From Micromonospora tarapacensis (GTDB lineage Bacteria; Actinomycetota; Actinomycetes; Mycobacteriales; Micromonosporaceae), in NCBI RefSeq assembly GCF_019697375.1, contig NZ_JAHCDI010000004.1, positions 3,645,324 through 3,709,323 on the forward strand: a stretch of 64,000 nucleotides of DNA, given 5' to 3'. Of the stretch, positions 44,857 through 54,691 are shown in pieces (position 1 is the first letter of the stretch; the number at the start of each line of letters is the position of its first letter). The position numbers and the translations under genes were made by a program. The notes beneath the pieces are model-generated. The model was not told where the DNA came from. It worked only from the letters and a program-made list of their open reading frames with translations, and ran no database searches.

Positions 44857-45874
44857 GCGGCACCTCCCCGGCGGGTCGCGGCCGGGACGGTGGCCAGGCG
44901 GCGCTGTGCGTGCACGTGCCGCACGATGTCGGCCGCCCAGTCCCGATCGGTGCGCAGCGCCAGGTGGGTCGCGCCGGCCCGGCGCAGCGCGGACCGCACC
45001 TGGTCGCGCTGGGCAGCCGCGGCCTCGGCGTACCGCTCGCGCAGCCGGCGGTCGCCGGTCCACACCTCGCGACGCTCGCCCGTCTCCGGATCGGCGAGGG
45101 TGATCAGGCCGACGTCCGGCAGCTCCAGCTCACGCGGGTCGGTGACCTCCACCGCGAGCACCTGGTGCCGCACGGTCAGCCGGCGCAGCGGACGTTCCCA
45201 GGAGGCCGGCAGCCGTGGGTCGTCGGGCAGGCCGTCGAGGAAGTCGGAGACCACCACCACCAGGCCACGCCGGTTGGCGACCCGACCCACCGCCGCCAGC
45301 GCGTCGGCCAGATCGGCCGCGTCCGGTGCGGCGCGCGGCCCGACATCCGCGTCGTACCCGCCCACCCGGGGCGCGGCCAGCAGGGTGCGCAGCAGACCGA
45401 ACAGGTGGCTGCGCCCGCCGCGCGCCGGCACCCGGTGCAGCCCGTCCGGCGTGAGCACCTGGGCACCGAGTCGGTTGCCCGGCCCGGCGGTGAGGAAGCC
45501 GACGGTGGCGACCGCGGCCACCGCCAACTCCCGCTTGTCCAGTTCGGCGGTGCCGTACTCCATGCTGGGGCTGGCATCGACCAGCAGCCAGGTGGTCAAC
45601 TCCCGGTCGGCGTCCACCACCCGCACGTGCGGGACGGTGGTGCGGGCGGTGACCGACCAGTCCATCCGGCGGACCTCGTCCTCACCGGGTCGGTACTCGC
45701 GGCTGCCCGCGGATTCGCTGCCCGGCCCGGGCAGCAGGCCGCGAAGCTCTCCGTGCAACAGGCCGTCGAGGCGCCGGGTCACGGTGATTTCCAGCTGTCG
45801 CAGGCGCTGGTCGGGGGTGAGGTCGGTCAGCACCGGCTCCGCCGCCACCGGCGCCGACCTGTCCCGGCGTCCCA

Positions 45875-45875
<1 letters not shown>
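44853..45875 (-). CDS. DUF58 domain protein (MoxR partner)
   Basis: A 340-aa protein. DUF58 core includes GSREYRPGEDEVRRMDWSVTARTTVPHVRV and a VWA-like DASPSMEYGTAELDKRELAVAAVA. It starts at ATG 45875, overlapping the moxR stop by 1 nt (TGATG), and overlaps the VWA gene start by 4 nt. Coupled to both neighbours. Confidence 0.9.
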
Positions 45876-46927
<1,052 letters not shown>

Positions 46928-47123
46928 GGTGCTTGCTTCCCGGGGCGGGCCTCGGACAAACGTCGGAATTTCCGGCCCTCGGCGGGCCAGACCGGATGAC
47001 GGTACCGCGGCGCACCGAACTGCTCCCTACCGCGCGAAACGAGGCCAGACAGCGCTCCAGGGCGGAGCCGGGGCACGACGGCGGCCGACCCCGCCGATGG
47101 CGGGGGTCGGCGACGGTGCCGGA

Positions 47124-47618
47124 TCAGCGCTGTACGAGAAGGTGGAAGGGCAGGTCGGCGGGGACGCCGGCCGAGTTGCGGGTCTGGATGAAGACCCCGT
47201 TCGGGGTGAGCAGGCGCGGCGCGACCGAGACCTCGCCGGCCGGTGGGACACAGCACGAGTCGGCCCGGCCGATCGTCGCCACGTAGACGCCGGTGGCGAC
47301 GCTGCTGCCGAACTGCACCTCGTACTGCCCGACGCCGTACTTGATGACGACCCCGTCGCCGCGGGCCTTGGTGCCGTTGGCGTTGACCACCGTGGCGTAG
47401 AAGCCCACGGCCTGGGTGCCGATCGAGTCACCCTTGGCGAGGGCGGCCTTCGCGCTGTTCAACGAGGCCGTGGTGACCGCCGGCTGCTGCGCGGTGCGGG
47501 CGGCGGGCTGGGCGGACTCGGCCGTCGGCTTCGCGGCTGCGATCCCGCCGCCGGCCAGGGCCAGTGCCAGGGCCGCGATCGTCACCGCGGCCGCCTTACG
47601 TCGGAAAAATCTGGTCAT
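47124..47618 (-). CDS. Secreted protein of unknown function (164 aa)
   Basis: A signal peptide (MTRFFRRKAAAVTIAALALALAGGGIAAAK), an Ala/Thr/Gln linker, then a beta-rich domain: LAKGDSIGTQAVGFYATVVNANGTKARGDGVVIKYGVGQYEVQFGSSVATGVYVATIG...CCVPPAGEVSVAPRL...GVFIQTRNSAGVPADLPFHLLVQR. The ordering (a glycine-rich strand, then adjacent cysteines, then a final ALV strand) suggests a small beta-sandwich as seen in many secreted actinobacterial unknowns. ATG 47618 has GGGAG upstream. Confidence 0.7.
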   Translation of the reverse strand: MTRFFRRKAAAVTIAALALALAGGGIAAAKPTAESAQPAARTAQQPAVTTASLNSAKAALAKGDSIGTQAVGFYATVVNANGTKARGDGVVIKYGVGQYEVQFGSSVATGVYVATIGRADSCCVPPAGEVSVAPRLLTPNGVFIQTRNSAGVPADLPFHLLVQR

Positions 47619-48014
47619 GACAGGTCTCCCTTTGGTGACCGTGGGGATACGACCGACCCGCGGCGCGCGGGACGGACATTTCATTTACAGAGCCGGGAAA
47701 ATGCACGCGAACCGCCGGTGCAGCTATTGTGGATCGCCTCCGAAGTCGACTGACCCAACCGGCCGCATGCATCCTGAGCTGCTGGTTCTTCCTCGGTAGC
47801 GACCACCCGACCAGCTGGAACGTAGCATCGAAAAACGCCGGGCGTCAATAGTGGATCGGCCCTTTACCGGCCTGTCGGATCAACGCCAACGGAATTGTGA
47901 GAAGTGAATTCGAAGGCCGTTCACGAAAAGCGCTCGACAATTTCCGCGCCGCCGGCGAGGCCGGCGATCACAGCCGGATCACGGGTGGCCGGCAGCCACG
48001 CACGGCGGGCGCAC
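47619..48014. other. Intergenic region, lower GC, between secreted-protein and EEP genes
   Basis: About 400 bp without a gene, the least GC-rich non-coding stretch in the window around 47680-47760 and 47820-47940. It must hold the promoter for the leftward secreted-protein gene (a TAAATG-type element at about 47676-47684 on the minus strand is weak). Two GTGGATCG words at 47729 and 47853 are the only repeat I noticed. Confidence 0.45.
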
Positions 48015-48020
48015 TAGCCT
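48015..48020 (+). promoter_or_regulatory. -10 element (TAGCCT) for leaderless gene at 48027
   Basis: TAGCCT, 6-nt gap, then GTG 48027; no ribosome site. Confidence 0.55.
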
Positions 48021-48026
48021 GCGTCC

Positions 48027-48785
48027 GTGGTGACGCTGCTCGCGCTGGCGGCTCCCCGCGCGCTGACCGCACCGCAACCGTCGACCACCGGGCCGGCGGT
48101 GCGGGTGCTGACCGCCAACCTCCTGGCCGGCGCCGCCGATCCGCAGGCGGTGGCCGAGCTGGTCCGCAACGAACGGATCGGCCTGCTCGTTGTCCAGGAG
48201 TTCACCCCGTCCGCCGCGACCGAACTGGATCGGCTCGGGCTCGACCGGCTAATGCCGTACCGGCAGCTCAACCCGGTCGTCGGCACCGCCGGCTCCGGAC
48301 TCTACGCCCGTCACCGGATCAGCGACGGCGGCATCCGCCAGCTACGCGGCGGGTGGGGTTTCACGCAGGCGTACGCGACCGTGGCGCTGCCCGACGCACC
48401 CCCGGTACGCGTCGAGTCGGCACACCCGGCGGCCCCGTACGCGGTGGACCAGGTCGACTCGTGGCGGGCCGACCTGGCGGCGCAGCCGGCCGCCACCCCC
48501 GACGGGCCACTGAGCATCCTCGCCGGGGACTTCAACGCCACCCTCGACCACGGTCCGCTGCGCGCCCTGCTCGGCACCGGCTACGTCGACGCCGCCGCTT
48601 CGGTCGGCGCCGGGCTCACCGGCACCTGGGGACCGTACGACGGCGACGCGATCCCGCCCGTGGTGATCGACCACGTGCTGGTCGACCGCCGCATCGCGGT
48701 ACGCGCCGTCGCCGTGCACCCGCTACCCGGCAGCGACCACCGCATGGTCGTCGCCGAGTTGCGGCTGCCGGGCACCAGCGGGTGA
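48027..48785 (+). CDS. Endonuclease/exonuclease/phosphatase family protein
   Basis: A 252-aa protein. Short hydrophobic N-terminus (VVTLLALAAPRAL), then the EEP domain VRVLTANLLAGAADPQAVAELVRNERIGLLVVQEF, FTQAYATVALP, LAGDFNATLDHGPLR, VVIDHVLVDRRIAVRAV and LPGSDHRMVVAELRL. The catalytic Asn, Glu (QEF), Asp-Asn and Asp-His positions all appear. Family members often have several N-terminal membrane helices, which are missing here. A start at 48027 is supported by leaderless spacing and an in-frame TAG just upstream. Convergent with cimA. Confidence 0.82.
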   Translation: MVTLLALAAPRALTAPQPSTTGPAVRVLTANLLAGAADPQAVAELVRNERIGLLVVQEFTPSAATELDRLGLDRLMPYRQLNPVVGTAGSGLYARHRISDGGIRQLRGGWGFTQAYATVALPDAPPVRVESAHPAAPYAVDQVDSWRADLAAQPAATPDGPLSILAGDFNATLDHGPLRALLGTGYVDAAASVGAGLTGTWGPYDGDAIPPVVIDHVLVDRRIAVRAVAVHPLPGSDHRMVVAELRLPGTSG

Positions 48786-48810
48786 GCGGGTTGCGTCCGC
48801 TACCGGATCC

Positions 48811-50394
48811 TCACACCCGGGCCCGGTCGAGGCCGTAGGTGAGCGCGTCGACAAGCGCGTGCCAGCTCGCCTCGACCACGTTGGGGTGCACGCCGACGGT
48901 CGTCCAGCCACCACCCCGGCCGTCGGCCGTCTCGACCAGCACGCGCGTCACCGCGCCGGTGCCGTGGCTGCCCTCCAGGATGCGCACCTTGTAGTCGGCC
49001 AGCTCGAAGTCGCGCAGTTCCGGGTAGTGCCGGCCGAGGCCGACCCGCAGCGCCTCGTCCAACGCGTTGACCGGCCCGTTGCCCTCCGCCGTGGCGATCA
49101 GCCGCTCGCCGCGTACCCGGATCTTCACGGTGGCCTCCGAAACGACCGCGCCGTCCTCGCGGTGCTCGACCAGCACCCGGTACGACTCCAGGGCGAACGG
49201 CCGCACCGGCGCGGCGTCCGGCAGTTCGCCGCGGACCAACAGCTCGAACGAGGCGTCCGCGGCCTCGAACGACCAGCCGCCGGCCTCCAACTCCTTGACC
49301 CGGTTGGTGACCCGGGACACCGTCTCCGGATGGCCGGCCAGATCCAGCCCGAGCTCACGACTCTTGAGCTCGATGCTGGCCCGGCCGGCCATCTCGGTGA
49401 CCAGGATCCGCATGTCGTTGCCCACCACCTCCGGTTCGACGTGGTTGTAGAGCAGCGGATCCACCTTGATCGCACTCGCGTGCAGCCCCGCCTTGTGGGC
49501 GAAGGCGGCGGCCCCGGCGTACGCCTGGTGGGTGTCGGGGGCGATGTTGGCGATCTCGGCGATGGCGTGGGAGACCCGCACCATCTGCTCCAGGCAGCCC
49601 TCCGGTAGGACCGGCAGCCCGAGCTTGAGCTGGAGGTTCGCCACCACGGCGAAGATGTCGGCGTTGCCGGGCCGCTCGCCGTACCCGTTGGCGGTGCCCT
49701 GCACGTGCCGGACGCCAACCTCGACGGCGGCGATGGTGTTGGCCACCGCGCAGGCGGTGTCGTTCTGGGCGTGCATCCCGAGCAGCTCGGGCGCGACGCC
49801 GATCCGGTCGGTGAGGTCGACGATCGCCCTGGTCACCTGGGACGGCAGCATGCCACCGTTGGTGTCGCAGAGCACGAACCGCTCGGCACCGGCCGCCAGC
49901 GCGGTCTCCACCACCGACGCGGTGTACGCCGGGTCGTGGCGGTAGCCGTCGAAGGTGTGCTCACCGTCGACGAAGACCCGGCGACCCTCGGACACCAGGT
50001 GGGTCACCGTGTCGTGGATCATCGCCAGGTTCTCCTTGGCGGTGGTGCGCAGCGCCCGCTCCACGTGGCGCAGGTCGGCCTTGGCCACCAGGGCGATCGC
50101 CGGGGTCTGCGCGTCGAGCAGGCCGCGCACCTGCGGGTCGTCGGCGGCGACCGCGCCGGCCCGGCGGGTGGCGCCGAAGGCGACCAGCACCGCGTGACTG
50201 AGATCGAGTTCGGTGCGCGCCTGGCGGAAGAACTCGGTGTCCTTGGGCACCGCGCCCGGCCACCCGCCCTCGATGAACCCGACGCCGAACTCGTCGAGCA
50301 GCCGCGCCACGGCGAGCTTGTCGACCACCGAGTAGCTGAGCCCCTCGCGCTGGGCGCCGTCGCGCAGGGTCGTGTCGTAGACCTGGAACGTCAT
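48811..50394 (-). CDS. cimA: (R)-citramalate synthase
   Basis: A 527-aa enzyme: pyruvate + acetyl-CoA to citramalate, feeding isoleucine synthesis independently of threonine. N-terminal TIM barrel: VYDTTLRDGAQREGLSYSVVDKLAVA, VLCDTNGGMLPSQVTRAIV, GMHAQNDTACAVANTIAAVEVGVRHVQGTANGYGERPGNADI, with the HAQND metal site. Linker and C-terminal LeuA dimer/regulatory domain (about 395-527; ...HGTGAVTRVLVETADGRGGGWTTVGVHPNVVEASWHALVDAL). ATG 50394 has GAAGGGAT upstream. The product enters the LeuCD-LeuB-type steps encoded in this window. Its leader carries a candidate attenuator. Confidence 0.95.
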   Translation of the reverse strand: MTFQVYDTTLRDGAQREGLSYSVVDKLAVARLLDEFGVGFIEGGWPGAVPKDTEFFRQARTELDLSHAVLVAFGATRRAGAVAADDPQVRGLLDAQTPAIALVAKADLRHVERALRTTAKENLAMIHDTVTHLVSEGRRVFVDGEHTFDGYRHDPAYTASVVETALAAGAERFVLCDTNGGMLPSQVTRAIVDLTDRIGVAPELLGMHAQNDTACAVANTIAAVEVGVRHVQGTANGYGERPGNADIFAVVANLQLKLGLPVLPEGCLEQMVRVSHAIAEIANIAPDTHQAYAGAAAFAHKAGLHASAIKVDPLLYNHVEPEVVGNDMRILVTEMAGRASIELKSRELGLDLAGHPETVSRVTNRVKELEAGGWSFEAADASFELLVRGELPDAAPVRPFALESYRVLVEHREDGAVVSEATVKIRVRGERLIATAEGNGPVNALDEALRVGLGRHYPELRDFELADYKVRILEGSHGTGAVTRVLVETADGRGGGWTTVGVHPNVVEASWHALVDALTYGLDRARV

Positions 50395-50425
50395 GGGGAT
50401 CCCTTCGTCAGGCACCGGCCAGCGC

Positions 50426-50458
50426 AACAAAAAGACCCCCCGCGGATGCGGGAGGTCT
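50426..50458 (-). terminator. Intrinsic terminator (attenuator) upstream of cimA
   Basis: On the minus strand, AGACCTCCCGC, loop ATCC, GCGGGGGGTCT (11 bp, one T-G pair), then TTTTTGTT. A textbook rho-independent terminator placed 32 nt before the cimA start codon, within its leader. Confidence 0.85.
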
Positions 50459-50487
50459 GCGCGCTCGGCGGAGGGGAAGCCGGCGCG
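50459..50487 (-). promoter_or_regulatory. Pre-terminator hairpin in the cimA leader
   Basis: GCGCGCCGGC and GCCGAGCGCGC pair (one bulged A), starting directly after the leader-peptide stop codon and ending just before the terminator stem. Confidence 0.6.
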
Positions 50488-50520
50488 CTAGTTGCCAATA
50501 ATGCGGGCGGTGCTGGTCAC
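50488..50520 (-). CDS. Leader peptide of the cimA attenuator (MTSTARIIGN)
   Basis: A 10-codon ORF, GTG...TAG. Two adjacent isoleucine codons (ATT ATT) are codons 7-8, three codons from the stop. Downstream, a hairpin begins at the stop and an intrinsic terminator follows. CAGAGT 7 nt upstream of the GTG is a possible -10 for a leaderless leader transcript. Isoleucine is the end product of the cimA route, so the codons match the expected regulation. Confidence 0.65.
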   Translation of the reverse strand: MTSTARIIGN

Positions 50521-50698
50521 GCTCGGTACTCTGCCACCCCACGCCGACTTTTGGGAGGCATAACCCACATGACGGGACGGCAATCCGGGCTGTGCGGTCC
50601 GGGTGTGATTGATGGTCTTCCGGCGGGGTAGGAGTTTTCGGGACAACGAAACACGTTCCTCCGAGACGACTCAGCACAGTCGGGGCAGGAGAGATCCC

Positions 50699-51157
50699 AT
50701 GGACAGGCTGAACCCGAACACCACGCCCGCCACGCCGGACCCGGCGCTGCGCGCCGTCGACCAGAGCGATGTCGCCGGCGGCACCCCCGCCGGCGCCTTC
50801 GACCCCTGGAGCTACCGGGACGAGGCCGGAGTCGCCGGGACCAACCTGATCGGCTACAAGGTCGAGGCCACCGACGGCTCGATCGGCAAGATCGGCAGTG
50901 ACAGCGCCGAGGTCCACGCCAGCTACCTGGTGGTGGACACCGGGCCGTGGATCTTCGGCAAGAAGGTGATGCTCCCGGCCGGAACGGTGAGCCACGTCGA
51001 CCACGAGGAGCAGAAGGTCCACGTCGACCGCGACAAGGACCAGATCAAGGCGGCACCGGAGTACGACGAGACGGCCACCGACCCGGGCTACCGGGACAAG
51101 CTCGGCGGCTACTACAACGACACCTACACCGCAACACCGCCCGGCTGGCTCCGGTAA
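50699..51157 (+). CDS. PRC-barrel domain protein
   Basis: A 152-aa protein: disordered N-terminus, then a PRC barrel (LIGYKVEATDGSIGKIGSDSAEVHASYLVVDTGPWIFGKKVMLPAGTVSHVDHEEQKVHVD), and an acidic Tyr-rich tail (YDETATDPGYRDKLGGYYNDTY). PRC barrels in actinobacteria are often stress-induced and bind RNA or other proteins; the partner here is unknown. ATG 50699 with GGAGAG upstream. Confidence 0.85.
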   Translation: MDRLNPNTTPATPDPALRAVDQSDVAGGTPAGAFDPWSYRDEAGVAGTNLIGYKVEATDGSIGKIGSDSAEVHASYLVVDTGPWIFGKKVMLPAGTVSHVDHEEQKVHVDRDKDQIKAAPEYDETATDPGYRDKLGGYYNDTYTATPPGWLR

Positions 51158-51187
51158 CGGCTCCCAGCGCGGCACGGACCGGGTAAC

Positions 51188-51215
51188 CGGCCGGTGGGCA
51201 GCGTCCCACCGGCCG
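51188..51215 (+). terminator. Hairpin terminator after the PRC-barrel gene
   Basis: A perfect 11-bp stem CGGCCGGTGGG/CCCACCGGCCG with a 6-nt loop, then TTTA. It directly abuts the -10 of the next gene. Confidence 0.7.
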
Positions 51216-51217
51216 TT

Positions 51218-51223
51218 TACCGT
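51218..51223 (+). promoter_or_regulatory. -10 element (TACCGT) for leaderless tyrosine-phosphatase gene
   Basis: TACCGT, 6-nt gap, then GTG 51230; no ribosome site. It begins 3 nt after the preceding terminator stem. Confidence 0.6.
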
Positions 51224-51229
51224 GTCAGG

Positions 51230-51970
51230 GTGGACTCCATCGAGGTCAACCGCAGGCTCCCGTTCACCGCCGCCTTCAACTTCCGGGACGTGGGCGGCTA
51301 CCGCGGCCGGGACGGCCGCACCGTACGCACCGGTCGGCTCTACCGTTCCGACTCGCTGCACCGCATCGGCGACGCCGACCGGGACGCCTTCGCGGCACTC
51401 GGTGTGCGCACCGTCATCGACCTGCGCCGGCCGCACGAGGTCGAGCGCGACGGCCGGGTGCCCGACTTCGACGGGCTCACCTACCGGCACATCCACCCGG
51501 AGCACGCGGAGTGGGAGGAGCAGCCGTACCAGCCCGGCGGCGACCTGGCCCGCTATCTCGCCGACCGGTACGCCGACCTGGCCCGCACCGGCACCGCCGG
51601 GCTCGCCGAGGCGGTCGGCCTGATCGCCGAGGGCGCGAACGCGCCGGTGGTGGTGCACTGCGTGGCGGGCAAGGACCGCACCGGCATCGTCTGCGGCCTG
51701 ACCCTCGCCGTGCTCGGCGTGGACGACGCCGAGATCGCGGCGGACTACGCGCTGAGCACCGAGGCGTCCCGGCGGTTCAGCGCCTGGGTCGCCGACAACC
51801 TTCCCGACACCGGCGAACTACCGGCGCCGTTCCTGTCCTCACCGGCCGAGACGATGCTGCTGTTCCTTGCCGAGATCCGCGAGGGCCACGGCTCCGTGGA
51901 CGGTTACCTGCGCACCGCAGGGGTCACCGACGACCAGCTCACCGCCCTGCGCACCCACCTGCTCGACTAA
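51230..51970 (+). CDS. Tyrosine/lipid phosphatase (PTP-like, Y_phosphatase3 family)
   Basis: A 246-aa protein. N-terminal FNFRDVGGYRGRDGRTVRTGRLYRSDSLHRI, VIDLRRPHEVERDG, and the CX5R signature VVVHCVAGKDRTGIVCGL (HCVAGKDR). The family acts on phosphotyrosine and phosphoinositide/lipid phosphates (mycobacterial PtpB-like); which one is not clear. GTG 51230 is a leaderless candidate; a longer in-frame start at 51194 lies inside the preceding terminator. Confidence 0.9.
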   Translation: MDSIEVNRRLPFTAAFNFRDVGGYRGRDGRTVRTGRLYRSDSLHRIGDADRDAFAALGVRTVIDLRRPHEVERDGRVPDFDGLTYRHIHPEHAEWEEQPYQPGGDLARYLADRYADLARTGTAGLAEAVGLIAEGANAPVVVHCVAGKDRTGIVCGLTLAVLGVDDAEIAADYALSTEASRRFSAWVADNLPDTGELPAPFLSSPAETMLLFLAEIREGHGSVDGYLRTAGVTDDQLTALRTHLLD

Positions 51971-52158
51971 GTGAGACCGGCAACAGGGCGGTGGCGGCGA
52001 GGCGGATCCTGGCCGAGGATGGCAAGGTGGAGGAGGAGGCCATGCCGGTGTTGCATGGCCGACGACGACAACGCCGCCAGCCGAAGCGCCAGGGCGCGCC
52101 GCAGCCCCGCCAGTCCTATTGCCGGTCTCTCTGAGCTCCGTATCAGGACCTGGAGATC

Positions 52159-53256
52159 TCAGAGCACGCGGTGGACCCAACCGTGGGGGTCGGCGGCCTT
52201 GCCCCGCTGGAGGTCGACCAGTTGCTGACGCAGCGCCATGGTGACCGTGCCGGGCTCGCCACCGGCCACGGCGAACTCACCGTCGGGAAAGCGCACCCGC
52301 CCGATCGGCGTGACCACCGCCGCCGTGCCGCAGGCGAAAACCTCCCGCAGCCGGCCGCTGGCGGCGTCCGCCCGCCATTCCTCGAAGGTCACCGGCCGCT
52401 CCTCGACCCGGTGCCCGGCCGCCGACGCCAGAGTCAGCACCGACTCGCGGGTGATGCCGGGCAGGATCGTGCCGGTCAGCGGCGGGGTGGCCACCGAACC
52501 GTCGTCGTAGACGAAGAAGACGTTCATGCCGCCCAGTTCGTCGACGAACCGGCGCTCGACGGCGTCCAGGAAGACCACCTGGTCACAGCCGTGTTCCAGG
52601 GCCTCGGCCTGGGCGGCCAGCGACGCGGCGTAGTTGCCGCCGCACTTGGCCGCACCGGTGCCACCGGGAGCGGCCCGGGTGTAGTCGGGCGAGACCCAGA
52701 CCGTCACGGGCTTCACCCCGCCGGAGAAGTACGCGCCCACCGGCGACGCGATCACCGAGTAGAGGTACTCGTTGGCCGGGCGGACGCCGAGGAAGACCTC
52801 GCTGGCGAACATGAACGGTCGCAGGTAGAGGCTGCCGTCCTCACCGTCGGGAATCCACTCCCGGTCGATTTCGATCAGCCGGTGCAGCGAGTCGACGAAG
52901 GTCTCCGCCGGCAGCGAGGGCATCGCCATCCGGGCGGCGGAGGTGTTGAACCGGGCCGCGTTGGCGTACGGGCGGAACATCGTCACCCCGCCGTCGGCCG
53001 CGCGGTACGCCTTCATCCCCTCGAAGATCTCCTGCGCGTAGTGCAGGACGGCGCTGGCGGGATCCATCGGGATCGGCGCCCGCGCCTCGACCCGCGCGTC
53101 GTACCAGCCCTTGCCGTCGGCGTAACGGACGGTGACCATGTGGTCGGTGAAGACCCGGCCGAATCCGGGGTTGGCCAGCAGCGCGGCCCGGTCGGTGGCG
53201 GGTACCGGCGCGGAGTTCGGACGGATCTCGAAGTCGATCATGTCACCACCGCTCAT
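52159..53256 (-). CDS. ilvE: Branched-chain amino acid aminotransferase
   Basis: A 365-aa PLP fold-type IV transaminase. Landmarks: [72 protein letters not shown] (with the PLP lysine), [42 protein letters not shown] and [13 protein letters not shown]. Last step of Ile/Val/Leu synthesis and first of their catabolism. ATG 53256 has GGGAGGTCAG upstream. Possible promoter with TAGGTT at 53322-53327 and an operator-like palindrome. Confidence 0.95.
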   Translation of the reverse strand: MSGGDMIDFEIRPNSAPVPATDRAALLANPGFGRVFTDHMVTVRYADGKGWYDARVEARAPIPMDPASAVLHYAQEIFEGMKAYRAADGGVTMFRPYANAARFNTSAARMAMPSLPAETFVDSLHRLIEIDREWIPDGEDGSLYLRPFMFASEVFLGVRPANEYLYSVIASPVGAYFSGGVKPVTVWVSPDYTRAAPGGTGAAKCGGNYAASLAAQAEALEHGCDQVVFLDAVERRFVDELGGMNVFFVYDDGSVATPPLTGTILPGITRESVLTLASAAGHRVEERPVTFEEWRADAASGRLREVFACGTAAVVTPIGRVRFPDGEFAVAGGEPGTVTMALRQQLVDLQRGKAADPHGWVHRVL

Positions 53257-53303
53257 CGCGCTGACCTCCCTGGGGACAACGGCATGCGCCGACCGCACGC
53301 CGG

Positions 53304-53343
53304 AAACATGTTTGTGCCAGAAACCTACCCCGAACGGTCGTTC
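53304..53343 (-). promoter_or_regulatory. Candidate ilvE promoter with two palindromes
   Basis: On the minus strand, TAGGTT (53322-53327) is a good -10. A GAACG-AC-CGTTC inverted repeat (53332-53343) covers the region upstream of it, and the perfect palindrome AAACATGTTT (53304-53313) sits near +1. Either could be an operator; the regulator is unknown. Confidence 0.4.
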
Positions 53344-53443
53344 AGCGGATAGGTCCACCGATGGACCGGTGGCTCGGTGCCGGTGGGACGCCGCGCGCCG
53401 GGCGGATTCACGTGCGTTCGCGGCGAGCCGTCGGGCCGGCGGC

Positions 53444-54475
53444 TCAGGCCGCCGCTTGTGCCGCGATCCGGTCGCCGACCTCGTTCGTCCGCAGCACCAC
53501 GTCCGGGGCGCGGCCGGCCAGCTCGGCACTGACCGCCGCGGTGATCCGAGCCGCGGCGTCGGCGTGCCCGAGCTGGTCGAGCAGCAGCGCCGCCGAGAGC
53601 ACGGCGGCGACCGGGTCGGCCAGGCCACGACCGGCGATGTCCGGCGCGGAGCCGTGTACCGGCTCGAACATCGACGGGTATGTCCCGTCGGGGTTGATGC
53701 TGCCGCTGGCGGCCAGCCCGATCCCACCGGTCACCGCGGCGGCGATGTCGGTGAGGATGTCACCGAACAGGTTGTCGGTGACCACCACGTCGTACCGCTG
53801 CGGCTGGGTGACCAGGAACATCGCGGCGGCGTCGACGTGCTGGTACTCGGTGGCCACGTCGGGATGCTCGGCGGCCACCGACTCGAAGGTGCGGGCCCAC
53901 AACGAGCCGGCGTGGGTGAGCACATTGGTCTTGTGCACCAGGGTCACCTTGCGCCGCTCGCGTCGGGAGGCGCGGGTGAAGGCGTCGCGCACCACCCGCT
54001 CCACCCCGTGCCGGGTGTTCAGGCTCTCCTCGGTGGCGACCTCGGCCGGGGTGCCCCGGTGCAGGTTGCCGCCGGCACCCGCGTAGAGCCCCTCGGTGCC
54101 CTCGCGGACCACCACCAGGTCGACCTCGCCCGGCTTGACCGCGGCCAGCGGGCTGGCGACGCCCGGCCAGAGCCGGGACGGGCGCAGGTTGACGTACTGG
54201 TCGAAGGCGAAGCGGAGCTTCAGCAGCAGGCCCCGCTCCAGCACGCCGGGCGGGACGGTCGGGTCACCGACCGCGCCGAGCAGGATCGCGTCGTGCCCGG
54301 CCAGCTCGTTCAGCACCGAGTCGGGCAGCACCTCGCCGGTGCGGTGGTAGCGTGCCGCGCCGAGGTCGTACTCGGTTGCCTCGACACCGGGCAGCACCGC
54401 GTCGATGACCTTGCGGGCCTCCGCGACCACCTCGGGTCCGATCCCGTCCCCGGCCACCACCGCGATCCGTGCCAC
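53444..54475 (-). CDS. leuB: 3-isopropylmalate dehydrogenase
   Basis: A 343-aa NAD-dependent decarboxylating dehydrogenase of leucine synthesis (also acts on 3-methylmalate in the citramalate route). [85 protein letters not shown] and [38 protein letters not shown] 54475 has AAGGAG 9 nt upstream. Divergent from the ApbE-like gene, with ilvE 187 nt downstream. Confidence 0.96.
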   Translation of the reverse strand: MARIAVVAGDGIGPEVVAEARKVIDAVLPGVEATEYDLGAARYHRTGEVLPDSVLNELAGHDAILLGAVGDPTVPPGVLERGLLLKLRFAFDQYVNLRPSRLWPGVASPLAAVKPGEVDLVVVREGTEGLYAGAGGNLHRGTPAEVATEESLNTRHGVERVVRDAFTRASRRERRKVTLVHKTNVLTHAGSLWARTFESVAAEHPDVATEYQHVDAAAMFLVTQPQRYDVVVTDNLFGDILTDIAAAVTGGIGLAASGSINPDGTYPSMFEPVHGSAPDIAGRGLADPVAAVLSAALLLDQLGHADAAARITAAVSAELAGRAPDVVLRTNEVGDRIAAQAAA

Positions 54476-54691
54476 GTCGGTCAGCTCCTTCGCTCGTGTG
54501 GCTCGACGGTACGCCGCCGTCCCGCCCCCCGGTACGGGTGTTCCACTTCTCGGGAAATCGGGACACACAGCAGTTTACCAGCAGGCATTCATGGTGCGGT
54601 CACCTCCGCTGCCTAGCGTGGGCGTGACGGGCCGTGGGGGTCCGGGCGACCGCCGCGACGGCGCGGCGGGCGTCGAGGAGGGACGGACGCC

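Noticed and set aside
54567..54610. Short ORF MNACW with a perfect GGAGGTGA upstream, on the minus strand before leuB
   Set aside because: It would make an unusual Cys/Trp leader, but no terminator-type hairpin follows and the codons do not match leucine control; probably chance in a divergent promoter.
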